Counted from the stretch's first letter, positions 43,119 through 51,849 are shown. The stretch is 64,000 nt of DNA from Streptomyces sp. NBC_00370 (GCF_036084755.1 NZ_CP107968.1:4495501-4559500), one strand, 5' to 3'. Program-made: numbers and translations. Notes: generated from the letters alone by a model not told the origin.

Positions 43119-43214
43119 CTGTTCGTCCTGGGGTTCGCGCGGGTTCGGATACGTCCTGGGCTGGGTTTATGTGCCGTTACCGGTGGTCAACGGACATCGC
43201 TGAACGGGGCTGAA

Positions 43215-43233
43215 TGCAACCCAAAATGCAACC
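43215..43233. repeat. Spaced direct repeat TGCAACC-N5-TGCAACC, site 1
   Basis: Two 7-bp units separated by 5 bp begin 97 bp past the end of the tRNA fragment. The same layout at the same distance occurs at sites 2 and 3, which suggests arm-type integrase binding sites. Confidence 0.6.
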
Positions 43234-43378
43234 CTCCCGTCCAGGCCACTCACCCTTGCAGAGACAGCAGGGGATCCCGTCCGAATGGCGCGGTGCCGGC
43301 ACGCGGAAGGAGCAGGTGGTGCCTTTGGTAGGAGTCGATGTCGACTCGGAGCTGCCTCCACAGCCTGCAATGAGTCAG

Positions 43379-43711
43379 TCAGGCGGCGTGTGCGGTGAAC
43401 GCAACGGATGAGGTGTCGCCGTCGAGTGCGATGTTGAGCGACGCGTCGAGGGCTTTGGTGAGGCGGGCCAGGAGTGGGAGCGTTGGGACCGTGCCGCCTA
43501 GTTCGAGTTTCGAGATCTGTGGCTGGGTCATGTTCGCGCGTCGGGCGAGCTCGGTCTGGGAGATACCCAGTTCGGTTCTGCGGTCGTGGACGGCCTGCCC
43601 GAGGTCGAAGGCCATGCGGATCTCGGTGCGCATCGCTTCGACGTCAGGTGCTTCCTTGCTGCCCTCCGCAGTGGCACGTTCGCGGGCGAGCTTCCATCGA
43701 GAGTGATTCAT
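43379..43711 (-). CDS. HigA-type antitoxin, XRE HTH protein
   Basis: 110 residues. A Cro/CI-type helix-turn-helix is clear: LGQAVHDRRTELGISQTELA and TQPQISKLELGGTVPTLPLL. The start ATG overlaps the stop of the toxin frame as ATGA, the toxin-first order typical of higBA. It would bind and neutralise the toxin and repress the promoter. The partner toxin lacks a start codon, so this antitoxin may now be an orphan. Confidence 0.85.
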   Translation of the reverse strand: MNHSRWKLARERATAEGSKEAPDVEAMRTEIRMAFDLGQAVHDRRTELGISQTELARRANMTQPQISKLELGGTVPTLPLLARLTKALDASLNIALDGDTSSVAFTAHAA

Positions 43712-44085
43712 CAGCCCTCTCCCTTCGTGACATCCCGGCTGAACTCGTCATGGGCTGTGTGGCGCTCGGTCTCGCAGACCTTCATGGCTTGCTTCGCGCG
43801 CGCCACCTCGGCATCCTCGCGCATCCGCGTCTTGCGAAACGCGGTGAGCAGCACGATCCGGCGGTTCTGTGCGAGCCAGTACGTCAGCCGAATGGCGTTG
43901 CCGTCGTGTCCCAGTGCGAATCGCAGCTCGCGTAGGCCCTCACCCAGGTGGCGGGAGTATGGCTCGCCAAGCGTCGTCGGGGCATCGAGCAGGCGTTCCA
44001 CGACGTGCTCCGCCTGCAGATAGTCACGATCGGACAGGTTGTCCAGCCACTGCCGGACCTCCGGTTCGATCTCGATGTCCCGCCC
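43711..44085 (-). pseudogene. HigB/RelE-type toxin, start codon lost
   Basis: The open frame encodes a full RelE-superfamily toxin body from DIEIEPEVRQWLDNLSDRDY through LGEPYSRHLGEGLRELRF, RLTYWLAQNRRIVLLTAFRK and TRMREDAEVARAKQAM. A TAA stop comes two codons before DIEIEP, and no ATG, GTG or TTG occurs before GTG 44001, which would remove the first 28 residues including helix 1. Relatives start a few residues before DIEIEP. The gene is therefore probably inactivated. Confidence 0.75.
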
Positions 44086-44375
44086 TTAGTCGAATGTTGG
44101 CAAGGTGGCCGGCGAGAGCCCCTCCTTTGTTGGACATGGATCAAGCCGTCGTTTCTGTGGATCATGTACCGCAGTTCCTGGGGTTCCGCGATGGGACAGG
44201 ACCGCGTGCTGGCGATCCGGATCCGCCGGGCAGGGTTCGAATGGGCTCTCTCCCACAGTGTGTTGTCCGGGTACGACGGCCGCGTTCATCCGTTCCGGCA
44301 GTGGAAACGCGAGATGCGCCGTGGCCCTGTGCGCATCCAGTGATCATGGGATGCGAGCCGGGCGGCGCCGCGCGG
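44086..44375. other. Region without a convincing gene
   Basis: About 290 bp upstream of the toxin frame. It contains short frames on both strands with no ribosome site or recognisable family. The deletion that removed most of the integrase gene, and perhaps the toxin start, may have its edge here. Confidence 0.5.
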
Positions 44376-44510
44376 ATGCGAGCGCGGTACCTGCACGTGC
44401 CCGACCACCTCCTGAAGGATGTGGCCCGGAAGATCGGAACGGCGATCCGGGGTGCACCGGGAACGGCCTCTGTGGACAAAGACTCAGGACAACGGAGGTT
44501 GAGAGAACGC
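44376..44510 (+). pseudogene. C-terminal remnant of a tyrosine integrase
   Basis: The frame reads MRARYLHVPDHLLKDVARK then IGTAI. This matches the end of actinobacterial tyrosine recombinases, where RYLHV holds the catalytic Tyr and VPDHLLKDVA the closing helix. The catalytic Arg/His box and the rest are missing. It points toward att site 2, the usual place and direction for an integrase gene in tRNA-inserted elements. Short, so the call is tentative. Confidence 0.5.
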
Positions 44511-44544
44511 CGAAGGGCCCCACCGCGACCGGTGGGGCCCTTCG
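44511..44544. terminator. Element-borne tRNA terminator, site 2
   Basis: A perfect 15-bp stem (CGAAGGGCCCCACCG and complement) with a 4-nt loop lies 22 bp beyond the tRNA 3' end. The stem is the same as at site 3 but differs from site 1, so it was probably carried in by the elements to replace the displaced native terminator. Confidence 0.8.
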
Positions 44545-44566
44545 ACGTATTGCCCGGTGAGAGCAA

Positions 44567-44622
44567 TGGCGGAGGATACGAGATTCGAACTCGTGAGGGG
44601 TTGCCCCCAACACGCTTTCCAA
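44567..44622 (-). other. tRNA-Ser(GGA) 3' half: attachment site 2
   Basis: This is the same 56-bp tRNA 3' half as sites 1 and 3, from anticodon loop to CCA on the minus strand. It separates island segments 1 and 2. Confidence 0.85.
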
Positions 44623-44718
44623 ATGTTCGTCTGGGGGTTCTGGGGCGTACGGCAACGTCCTGACCTGCGGTGCAGCTGGTCCGGGTGGGGCTTCTGAACG
44701 GTGCTGTGCGCCGGTGAA

Positions 44719-44737
44719 TGCAACCAGAACTGCAACC
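44719..44737. repeat. Spaced direct repeat TGCAACC-N5-TGCAACC, site 2
   Basis: Two 7-bp units with 5-bp spacing begin 97 bp after the tRNA fragment end, exactly as at site 1. Confidence 0.6.
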
Positions 44738-44865
44738 ACGGAAGTGGAGCCGCGTGAGCGTGCCAGCTTCTGCTCGTGGTTCCTGGTCAGCGGGGAATCG
44801 CCTTTTTACTCCCCGCTCTGAGACCAGGCAGCGGTGAGCGCGGTGACCGGGTTACTTCCCACTGG

Positions 44866-45714
44866 CTACTTCTGATCGGACGCGGTTGCGGCCGAGAGCC
44901 CTGTTTCGGGCGTCAGGTAGCCGATCCTGGCATCCACGATCCACTCGGCAGCCGTGGGATCGAGTTTCCACGGGCTCTCCAGCAGCGTGGAACGCAGAAT
45001 ATCGCGGTCCTCCACGGAGGGCGGCTCGACGCCCAGTCTCTCCCTGCGCTCCCCGTTAGAACCCCAATGGGGCTCGGTCGCATCGTCAAGGACGCGAATG
45101 AAGCGTTCGACGCGGTCGGGCCATGTGGGATGCGCCCACCACTGGGAGCAGGCCAGGGCACCGTGGCAGGCGGTGCGGAGGAGGCCGAATCGGACGCCCT
45201 TGTCCTCCATCTGTCCGGTAAAGCCGCTGAGGGCCCGATCCGCGTGGTCCTCGTACTCTTCGAGGTCTTCCCTGGAACGAGCCAACTCGCCGAGAGCCAT
45301 GCCGGTGGGGAGCCTGCGCTCAGCATTCGTCAGCCATCGGAAGATACGACCGACAAGGACGTCCACATCCTCCACGTCGATCCCTTCCAGCGCGCTGCTG
45401 CTCGCCGAAATGATTCCGGACTCGATGCACCAACCCTTCAGACGTCGACGTACGGCATCCGTGGTGTAGCTGTTGATGCGCATCATGTCGCCGTCCGACA
45501 GTCGGCCTTCGGCGTGCCAATTCTCGACGCAGCTGTTCCGCCAGGTGCCGTTGGTGATGCCGATCGCCACGAGATCCAACAATGTGGCCAGGTGGCTGGG
45601 GTCAACGCCGGCCTTGCTGCGAAGCGTCTCCTCCATGACCTCGTCGGTCATCATGGCCTGCGCTTCTTGAATCATGCGCTGCACCTCAGGGGACATGCCG
45701 TCGTCGTTAGCCAT
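44866..45714 (-). CDS. Hypothetical protein of the defence island
   Basis: 282 residues, family not recognised. It is mainly helical and rich in Asp and Glu, with VQRMIQEAQAMMTDEVMEE near the start, Trp-rich segments (GWCIESG, CSQWWAHPTWPDRVERF) in the middle and WKLDPTAAEWIVDARIGY near the end. No signal peptide or membrane helix. It lies alone between att site 2 and the IS element, so it may be a defence gene of the segment. Confidence 0.6.
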   Translation of the reverse strand: MANDDGMSPEVQRMIQEAQAMMTDEVMEETLRSKAGVDPSHLATLLDLVAIGITNGTWRNSCVENWHAEGRLSDGDMMRINSYTTDAVRRRLKGWCIESGIISASSSALEGIDVEDVDVLVGRIFRWLTNAERRLPTGMALGELARSREDLEEYEDHADRALSGFTGQMEDKGVRFGLLRTACHGALACSQWWAHPTWPDRVERFIRVLDDATEPHWGSNGERRERLGVEPPSVEDRDILRSTLLESPWKLDPTAAEWIVDARIGYLTPETGLSAATASDQK

Positions 45715-45856
45715 GCCAGGCGGCCTCTCGCGCGTTGTCGGGTGTGTGCAGTTGAGGGTAAGGGTGAGCAGTGACAGTGGCCGACTGGCAACGGCACTTT
45801 GCGCTTTGCCTAGTTCGGCCGGCGAGCCGTGAACTGCGCGATCTGCTGGGCGCCAA

Positions 45857-46734
45857 AGACCTGTCCTGTAACTGCTGGTCGCAGGTGAGATGATCTTGTT
45901 GTGGCTAGTGTGATCACGGCGTCGGAGTCGTCCTGGATAGTCCCGTTCACCGGGCTGAGCCCCCGGCTGTTCGGGAAGCTGGTAACGGCACTGCGGCGCG
46001 AGGGTGTGGACGCGGTCCGCAAGGGCCGGCCGTGGAGCCTACCTCTGGAGGACCGGGCTTTACTGGTCGCGGCCTACTGGCGTACGAACCTGACCATGCG
46101 CCAACTGGCCCCGCTGTTCGGGGTCTCCAAGTCGGCCGCAGACCGCATCATCGATCACCTCGGGCCGATGCTCGCTCTCCAGCCCTGCAAGCGATTCGCG
46201 AAAGACACCGTGCTCATCGTGGACGGCACCCTCGTGCCCACCCGCGACCACAGCATCGCCGAGCAGTCGAAAAACTACCGGTACTCCACCAAACACCAGG
46301 TGGTCATCGACGCCGACACCCGCATCGTCGTAGTGGTCGGCCGGCCTCTGCCCGGCAACCGCAACGACTGCAAGGCGTGGGAGGAGTCCGGCGCGAAGGC
46401 CGCCGTCGGCCATACCAAGACGATCGCCGACGGCGGCTATCCGGGCACCGGTCTCGTGATGCCCCACCGACGCCGCGCGGGCGAGGAACTGCCCGACTGG
46501 ACGCAAGCGCACAACAAGTCCCACAAACAGGTCCGCGCGCGCGTCGAGCATGTTTTCGCTCGCATGAAGAACTGGAAGATCCTCCGCGACTGCCGCCTCA
46601 AAGGCGATGGTGTTTACCACGCCATGCTCGGCATCGCCCGGATGCACAACCTCGCCCTCGCCGGATAACCCACCGGGCCGGACAGCGACCCACCCTGCCC
46701 TCGGCGACTCAGAGATCATTTACGGGACAGCCCT
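45857..46734 (+). mobile_element. IS5-family insertion sequence
   Basis: About 880 bp. The left end AGACCTGTCCTGTAA (45857-45871) and the reverse complement of the right end, AGGGCTGTCCCGTAA (46720-46734), match at 12 of 15 positions. They enclose one intact transposase gene. The target duplication is not certain. The element splits segment 2 between the unknown gene and the kinase fusion. Confidence 0.75.
45901..46668 (+). CDS. IS5-family transposase (IS112-like)
   Basis: 255 residues from GTG 45901. An N-terminal HTH_Tnp_4-like part (TMRQLAPLFGVSKSAADRI) precedes a DDE_4 domain: VLIVDGTLVPTRD with the first Asp, a central ADGGYPGTGLVMPHR with the second, and RARVEHVFARMKNWKIL with the Glu. 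All three catalytic residues are present and the frame is unbroken, so the element may still be active. Confidence 0.9.
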   Translation: MASVITASESSWIVPFTGLSPRLFGKLVTALRREGVDAVRKGRPWSLPLEDRALLVAAYWRTNLTMRQLAPLFGVSKSAADRIIDHLGPMLALQPCKRFAKDTVLIVDGTLVPTRDHSIAEQSKNYRYSTKHQVVIDADTRIVVVVGRPLPGNRNDCKAWEESGAKAAVGHTKTIADGGYPGTGLVMPHRRRAGEELPDWTQAHNKSHKQVRARVEHVFARMKNWKILRDCRLKGDGVYHAMLGIARMHNLALAG

Positions 46735-46868
46735 TAGGTGCAATGTCGGGCCTATGGAGGATCAAACGCTCAGCATCAGGATCGTCTTGCCATGTCGTAC
46801 TCGCGGTCGATGACGGCCAGGAACTCGTCGATGCTCTGGGGGCGTCTCTCGATCTCCTGCTGTGTTGC

Positions 46869-48159
46869 TTACTTGACGATGGTTCGCCAAGGCTCCTCCG
46901 CCGGCAGGAGGGGGATATTTGCTTGTGGCCACTCCCCAGTGAGAGCCCAGGCAGCTACTCGGCCGAGGCTGTAGATGTCTGTCGCCGGTACAGAGAGGTC
47001 ATGTGGCCCGGAGGAAAGCTCAGGGGGAGCGAAGCCGGGAGTGCCTAGGTGGGCGCCGGTACGGCCGGCAAAGGTCGTTTGGCCGCGTGGCCGGCGGACG
47101 GTGCCCCAGTCGGCCAAGGTCCAACGCCCGTCCAGCAGAAGAATGTTCTGTGGCTTGACGTCGCGATGACGCCAACCGTGACGGTGCGCTTCTGCTAGGG
47201 CGGATGCCACCGCCTTGATCATCCTGTGGAGATGCTTCGGCTCCTTCAGGTGGAGGAACTGTTCTTCAGCAGTTGCGTCGGCCAGAGGCATGATGAACCA
47301 GTGGTGCTGTGCCTCAAAGTCGAGGACTGGCATGACATGTGGGTGTGCGCTCAGGATGCGGGCGATCTCGATCTCGCGCCCCATCCGGGCACCCGCCTTC
47401 GTCCACTGAGATAGTCTCCGCTTGAAAGCAATCTCGATCCCTGACGCTTTGTGCACCCCCCCGGAGCACTTCTGCTTGCCCGCCCCGCTTTGGTACGCGT
47501 TCCAGGGAATAGTCCTTCTTCTCGCCCCGTGCGGCCTCGATGACTTCTCGGTAGCGCTCCAGGTTTGGCGTAATTTCTCCTAGCGGACCCACAGCTCGTG
47601 CGAGCAGTCGACGGCTGAACCGGTCGACGAATCGTTGCACCGACATGGCTTCCGATGGCTCCTGCAGTCCCGCCTCGGAGTAACAGGTGTAGGCAACCTC
47701 GTCATAGAGCTCGTCGTCGAGGAATTGGTTCAGCGCCGCTTCAAGTCTTGGCTGGACAGAGGCACTTCTTCCTTGCTCCCACATGATGAACAGCCCGAGC
47801 TGTGGCTGCAGCCCGCCGCTGTGGTCAGAGGTTCGTACCGCGAGGGCCCGTGAGGTCGCCTCGTGGATCCGGTTAGCCAAGTTGTTTGCGGCTGATGGCC
47901 CGGACTGTGCGGTGAACTCGATTGCTCCCAGCGGAATTTCATCCTTGATGACGACAATGTCCCACCGTGTATCCCTCAAGCCGAAGGATGCCGGTAGAGA
48001 AGCCTCACGCCCCGTCTGAATCCAGGAGCGGTCGATGCCGCGTTCAACGAGTGCATCGATGGTGGAGCTGACGATGGGCTCCATGCGTTGACCTCTACTG
48101 GCCCAGCTATCGGAATCAACCCAGTAGTTCCGCACCGCAGCTGTCAACGCCCCTGCCAT
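46869..48159 (-). CDS. PaeR7I-like domain fused to Ser/Thr kinase, frameshifted at a G7 tract
   Basis: Two overlapping frames encode one protein. Residues 1-200 resemble PaeR7I-type endonuclease (RWDIVVIKDEIPLGAIEFTA, NLANRIHEATSRAL), but Thr replaces the catalytic Lys of the E-X-K motif, so cleavage is unlikely. After KRGGQAEVLRG the frame breaks at seven G (minus strand). With six G it continues as VHKASGIEIAFKRRL into a kinase with HRDVKPQNILL, DWG and APPE, 429 residues in all, ending at 46869. Either a phase-variable gene, a decayed gene or a sequence error. ATG 48159 follows GGGGGAG. Probably a defence kinase. Confidence 0.72.
47456..47462. other. Homopolymer tract (C7/G7) at the frameshift
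   Basis: Seven C on the plus strand, G7 in the gene, sit exactly where the nuclease-like frame and kinase frame part. Removing one G makes 1290 bp, 430 codons, one frame. Such tracts mutate readily by slippage. Confidence 0.8.
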
Positions 48160-48523
48160 CTACTCCCCCTTATCGAGTGTCTCCTACCCTGGAGGAGCCT
48201 ACCTATAGAGTCGTCGCACCAGGGGTGAGCGATCGTCCGGTTCCGATCTATGCAGAGACAGACGAAACGTCCATCAATGCTCCACCTGCCTGCCTATGCC
48301 TGTCTGCTCGCCTCCGTGTCATCTGCCCCTACTGCCCGGAACCTGCGTTCGGACAGGCAGTCCCGACGACCGGGGATCGGCCAGCTTCCATGTGTAACCC
48401 CCTTGTCTGCGCTTGAGGCGGCGGTGCATCGACGTAGCCTCCGCGTCGGCTGTCAGTGCTACCCCTCAGACTTGGGCCGACTGAGGTTCGTGAGTTCGAG
48501 CCTGTGGCGTATACCGAGTGAGG
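48160..48523. other. Divergent intergenic region
   Basis: About 360 bp between the kinase fusion and the rightward PaeR7I-type gene. Lower GC than the left half of the window. It should hold both promoters. No convincing gene or hairpin was seen. Confidence 0.5.
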
Positions 48524-49237
48524 ATGGGTGACGTGAAGCCCGAGGCGATTCAGCAAGCGGTCGAGGACTTCTGGTCCAAGCGGGGTGAGCAGAGGGAGAG
48601 CCAGGAGGACGGCGGGAGGGCCGGCGGAGAGGCTCGCGCCAATGGACACATCAAGGGCTTCGAGGACGTCGTGAAGGAGGTCTTCCTCGACTGCGGTATC
48701 CCTGCGGGAGATATCCGAACGGGAAGGCCCTACCTGCCGGGCTATTACCGTGTCCGCAAGCAATGGGATTTGGTCGTCCTGTACAAGCAAGTCCTCGTAG
48801 CTGCCCTTGAGTTCAAGTCGCAGGTCGGTAGCGTCGGGAAGAACTTCAACAATCGCTTTGAGGAGGCGTTGGGTAGCGCCACTGATCTGGGGGCTGCCCA
48901 GAAGAAGAACGGGCCATTCGGCGCCGTACCGCCGTGGATTGGTTACGTTTTCGTGCTTGAAGAGACGGAAGAGACCGAGAAGCTGAACAGGCAGTCTCAC
49001 GCGCTGTTCGAGACCGATCCGGCTTTCAAAGGGATGTCGTACACCCAACGTTACCAGGAAATGATCAGCCGCTTCGTGGGCGAGAACGTCTATGACATCG
49101 GGTGGTTCATCACTACCCAGCGGGCGGAGAACGGCAACATCACCTACAAGGAGCCTCTACCGACGGCGACTGCGCGAACCTTGCAGGTGGCCATCGAAGG
49201 CCGAGTCAAGCTGGTGAAGGCCATGCTTGGTGAGTGA
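48524..49237 (+). CDS. PaeR7I-family type II restriction endonuclease (orphan)
   Basis: 237 residues from ATG 48524 (GTG 48518 is also in frame). The family core is GYYRVRKQWDLVVLYKQ then VAALEFKSQVGSVGKNFNNR, giving an intact D...E-X-K catalytic site. PaeR7I cuts CTCGAG. No methyltransferase is next to it on this strand; the convergent neighbour is a second PaeR7I-type gene with one. It may share that methyltransferase or recognise modified DNA. Confidence 0.85.
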   Translation: MGDVKPEAIQQAVEDFWSKRGEQRESQEDGGRAGGEARANGHIKGFEDVVKEVFLDCGIPAGDIRTGRPYLPGYYRVRKQWDLVVLYKQVLVAALEFKSQVGSVGKNFNNRFEEALGSATDLGAAQKKNGPFGAVPPWIGYVFVLEETEETEKLNRQSHALFETDPAFKGMSYTQRYQEMISRFVGENVYDIGWFITTQRAENGNITYKEPLPTATARTLQVAIEGRVKLVKAMLGE

Positions 49238-49239
49238 GT

Positions 49240-49286
49240 CGTACGCCCCTTTCCTCCAGAGGAGACCTGGAGGAAAGGGGCGTACG
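49240..49286. terminator. Strong bidirectional terminator between two endonuclease genes
   Basis: A perfect 20-bp stem, beginning CGTACGCCCCTTTCC, closes a 7-nt loop. It separates the two convergent PaeR7I-type genes. Confidence 0.85.
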
Positions 49287-49316
49287 CGCGTCTGTTCCGG
49301 AGAGCTGTGGACGGCT

Positions 49317-50042
49317 CTAACCGGGAAGCCCAAGGTCCTTCAGGTAGGTGAGACGGGCGTTTATCGCCGCTGAGAAGTGCCGCCAGTCGAGGCTTTCCAC
49401 CAGCTCGATGGGCTTGGGGTTCTCGGCCGAGGACGTGACGTAGCACGCGGCGTCGTAGAGCTGTTCGGCCATGAGGCGCTCGCAGAAGATCCCGAACCGA
49501 TCCTGGTATGAGGTGCCGTGCCAGATCTCGTCGGAGGGCAGGGCGCCCTTCGCGGTCTTGACCGGCCTCCGGGAGCCTTCGCCGTCCTGCATTATGAAGA
49601 AGTAGCCGAGCCAGGGCTTCTCCTTCGGGTACAGCTCGGCGAGGGCTGCGCGGCGGAGGTCCACAGCGCTGCCGAGTGCTTCCTCTACCCGGTTGTTGTA
49701 GTTGTTGCCGAACGACGGCCCTCCGAGCGCCTTCATCTCGAAGGCTGCGACGAGTACGCCCTGGTGAACGACTACGAGGTCCCACTGTTTCTGCGGCCGG
49801 TAGTAGCCGGGCAGCTCCAGGCCCTGGGACTTGCTGACGCGGATGCTCTCGGGCGGGAAGCCTGCATCCAGGAAGAACTTCGCCAAGAGGGTCGCGATCA
49901 CATCGAAGTGCTTGCCGCCGCGTACCGATCCGGCTGTGCCGGCGCCAACCGCGGCTTTGATCGCGGACTGCTCGTTCTGGAGCTGTTTCGCACCCCAGTA
50001 GGCCGCAATGGCGTCTTCGAAGTCTTGGCGGGTGACCGTCAA
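49317..50042 (-). CDS. PaeR7I-family type II restriction endonuclease
   Basis: 241 residues, close to the 246 of PaeR7I. The core GYYRPQKQWDLVVVHQGV and VAAFEMKALGGPSFGNNYNN holds the D...E-X-K catalytic residues (E-M-K). It starts 13 bp after the adenine methyltransferase stop on the same strand, the standard layout of a type II restriction-modification pair. The expected site is CTCGAG or a related one. Confidence 0.88.
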   Translation of the reverse strand: MTVTRQDFEDAIAAYWGAKQLQNEQSAIKAAVGAGTAGSVRGGKHFDVIATLLAKFFLDAGFPPESIRVSKSQGLELPGYYRPQKQWDLVVVHQGVLVAAFEMKALGGPSFGNNYNNRVEEALGSAVDLRRAALAELYPKEKPWLGYFFIMQDGEGSRRPVKTAKGALPSDEIWHGTSYQDRFGIFCERLMAEQLYDAACYVTSSAENPKPIELVESLDWRHFSAAINARLTYLKDLGLPG

Positions 50043-50055
50043 GATCCGTTCCTCC

Positions 50056-51732
50056 CTAGTCAGGCAGCTCGGCGAGTCCGTAGACGCGAAGCGCGGCCTC
50101 CGTGGCGGCCTTCACGTCGCGCTTGTCGAAAGCCTCTGCAAGGGCAACCCGGTCGCTCTCGCTGATCGCTGCGGGGTCGGGCACGCGGATCTTGCGGAGG
50201 TACTGCGCCTGGAACCGGAGAGTCCCCCCTCGCATCTTGACCGCGTACGCCTCCACGAACGCTTCCGCGACCTTGGAGAGCAGCAGACCACCGAGTACGC
50301 GCATGTCCCAGACGTCCGAGACGATGAAGTACAGGTTGTGGTGAGGGTACAGCTCACCTTCGTCGAGAACCGGATGGATCGTCAGCTTCATGTCCGGAAA
50401 CAGCAGCTTGGGGCGCCCTGCCAGACGGTGATCGACCTTGTCGATGGTCTTGTACCAGCGTTGGGGCTGCTTGACCGCGATGTAGCGCTTACGCAGGGCG
50501 GCACCGTGCTCTTCGAAGTACTTGAAGAGCCGGGGGTGTGCGGTGAGGTTTACGAGGTCGCCGTCGGTAGTCCATGGGTTGACCAAATAGGTGCCGTGCC
50601 AGTTCAGCGTCCCGCTGGTGGTGTCACGGACCATAGCCATCGGCAATAGCCGGTCACGTTCGACGAGGCTGTCGTCGTCCGTGAGGAAGACCTTGTCGGC
50701 GCCGGTGGCAATGCCGATGCCGACGCGCGTTCCGGTCTTGCCGTCCTCCAGCAGCCGAAAACGTTCGGTCAGTTCCTCCAGGGTCGCCAGCCTGGCTGGG
50801 GACGCTGCCGGCCACGAGTCCTCGTCCGGGAACCAGTGCGGCATGCGCGCGGCCTGGAAGGCGGCGGTAGTGATCGACTCCGACGTGCCCTTCGTGTACC
50901 AGTCGGCGAAGTCGTGGGCCTGAGTGCTTCCGAACGCGCGCGTGGTGTCTGCTGCCACTGCCTCACCTTGGGCACGGTTTGAGATGATCGTGATTGCCGG
51001 ATAGGCCGAAACTTGATCATCGAAGGCGTCCACGTCGTGCATGACGAGCGCCAGATCCATGCTGAAGCGACGCTTCACCAACTGCCGGAGCTGACGGCCG
51101 TACTGGTTCCGCATCCAGCGGTCCGCGCAGATGAAGCCCAGCTGACCTCCGGGCTTGAGACTCTGCAGCGCGGTCTCGTAGAAGCCGATGTAAATGTCAG
51201 CTCGGCCGCCCATCGTGGGACAGGCGCTGCGATAGGCGGCCATCCGATGGTCGGGGACATGTTCAAGACGAATGTACGGAGGGTTGCCCACCACGTAGTC
51301 GGCACGGTGATCGGCGTCGGACTGCAGTAGGTAGTCGCCTTCTTCGACCCACGCTGCTGCCATTTGCTGGGCTTCCTCAGCTTGCCATCCCTCGTCTACC
51401 AACTGCTTTTCGACGACGGCACGGCTTTGTTTCACGTTGCGCTCCAGTAGGTCTAGAGCACGAACCGCTGCGAGTGCGTCTCCGAGGGGCCGATTGTGAG
51501 TGCGGCAGGAGGCGCTGATCCGCGATGCCACAGCCGTCAGAAAGGCTCCCGATCCGCACGCTGGCTCCACGAGCTTCACGTCGCAGAGATCCTTGTCGGC
51601 CGTGTAGCCGAGGGCGTCGAGGATCAGGTCGACCACCCAGCGTCGGGTGAAGACCTCGCCGTGCTCCACGGCGTCCGCGGGAAGAGCAGGGAGACCGTGC
51701 AGATCGGTGTCAGGGAACAGAGGAGTGGCCAC
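50056..51732 (-). CDS. N6-adenine DNA methyltransferase of the PaeR7I-type system
   Basis: 558 residues. Motif I is LVEPACGSGAFLTAV and motif IV is VVGNPPYIRLEHV, typical of gamma-class N6-adenine enzymes. The C-terminal half is a target-recognition region (WYKTIDKVDHRLAGRPKLLF, RFQAQYLRKIRVPDP). It protects host DNA from the endonuclease encoded downstream. Gene order is methyltransferase first. Confidence 0.9.
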   Translation of the reverse strand: MATPLFPDTDLHGLPALPADAVEHGEVFTRRWVVDLILDALGYTADKDLCDVKLVEPACGSGAFLTAVASRISASCRTHNRPLGDALAAVRALDLLERNVKQSRAVVEKQLVDEGWQAEEAQQMAAAWVEEGDYLLQSDADHRADYVVGNPPYIRLEHVPDHRMAAYRSACPTMGGRADIYIGFYETALQSLKPGGQLGFICADRWMRNQYGRQLRQLVKRRFSMDLALVMHDVDAFDDQVSAYPAITIISNRAQGEAVAADTTRAFGSTQAHDFADWYTKGTSESITTAAFQAARMPHWFPDEDSWPAASPARLATLEELTERFRLLEDGKTGTRVGIGIATGADKVFLTDDDSLVERDRLLPMAMVRDTTSGTLNWHGTYLVNPWTTDGDLVNLTAHPRLFKYFEEHGAALRKRYIAVKQPQRWYKTIDKVDHRLAGRPKLLFPDMKLTIHPVLDEGELYPHHNLYFIVSDVWDMRVLGGLLLSKVAEAFVEAYAVKMRGGTLRFQAQYLRKIRVPDPAAISESDRVALAEAFDKRDVKAATEAALRVYGLAELPD

Positions 51733-51849
51733 GTCTCGACACTACTAGGGAGGATCTCGGCCACGAGAGTTATCCACAGGTCGGCGGGGTGCTTGGGACC
51801 TAGGCTTGCGAGCCACCCACGGCCTGATCCCACCGTTGCAGGTGGGCCA

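Larger units (their letters stand above)
43063..44566. mobile_element. Island segment 1, cis-mobilizable remnant
   Basis: This 1.5-kb segment is bounded by att sites 1 and 2 and contains a broken toxin-antitoxin pair and an integrase C-terminal remnant. No complete recombination module is left, so it could move only with help in trans. Confidence 0.7.

Noticed and set aside
43023..43331. Frames that read through the tRNA fragments at all three att sites (for example RFELVRGCPQHAF)
   Set aside because: These are the antisense of tRNA-Ser and appear identically at each site. They are not genes.
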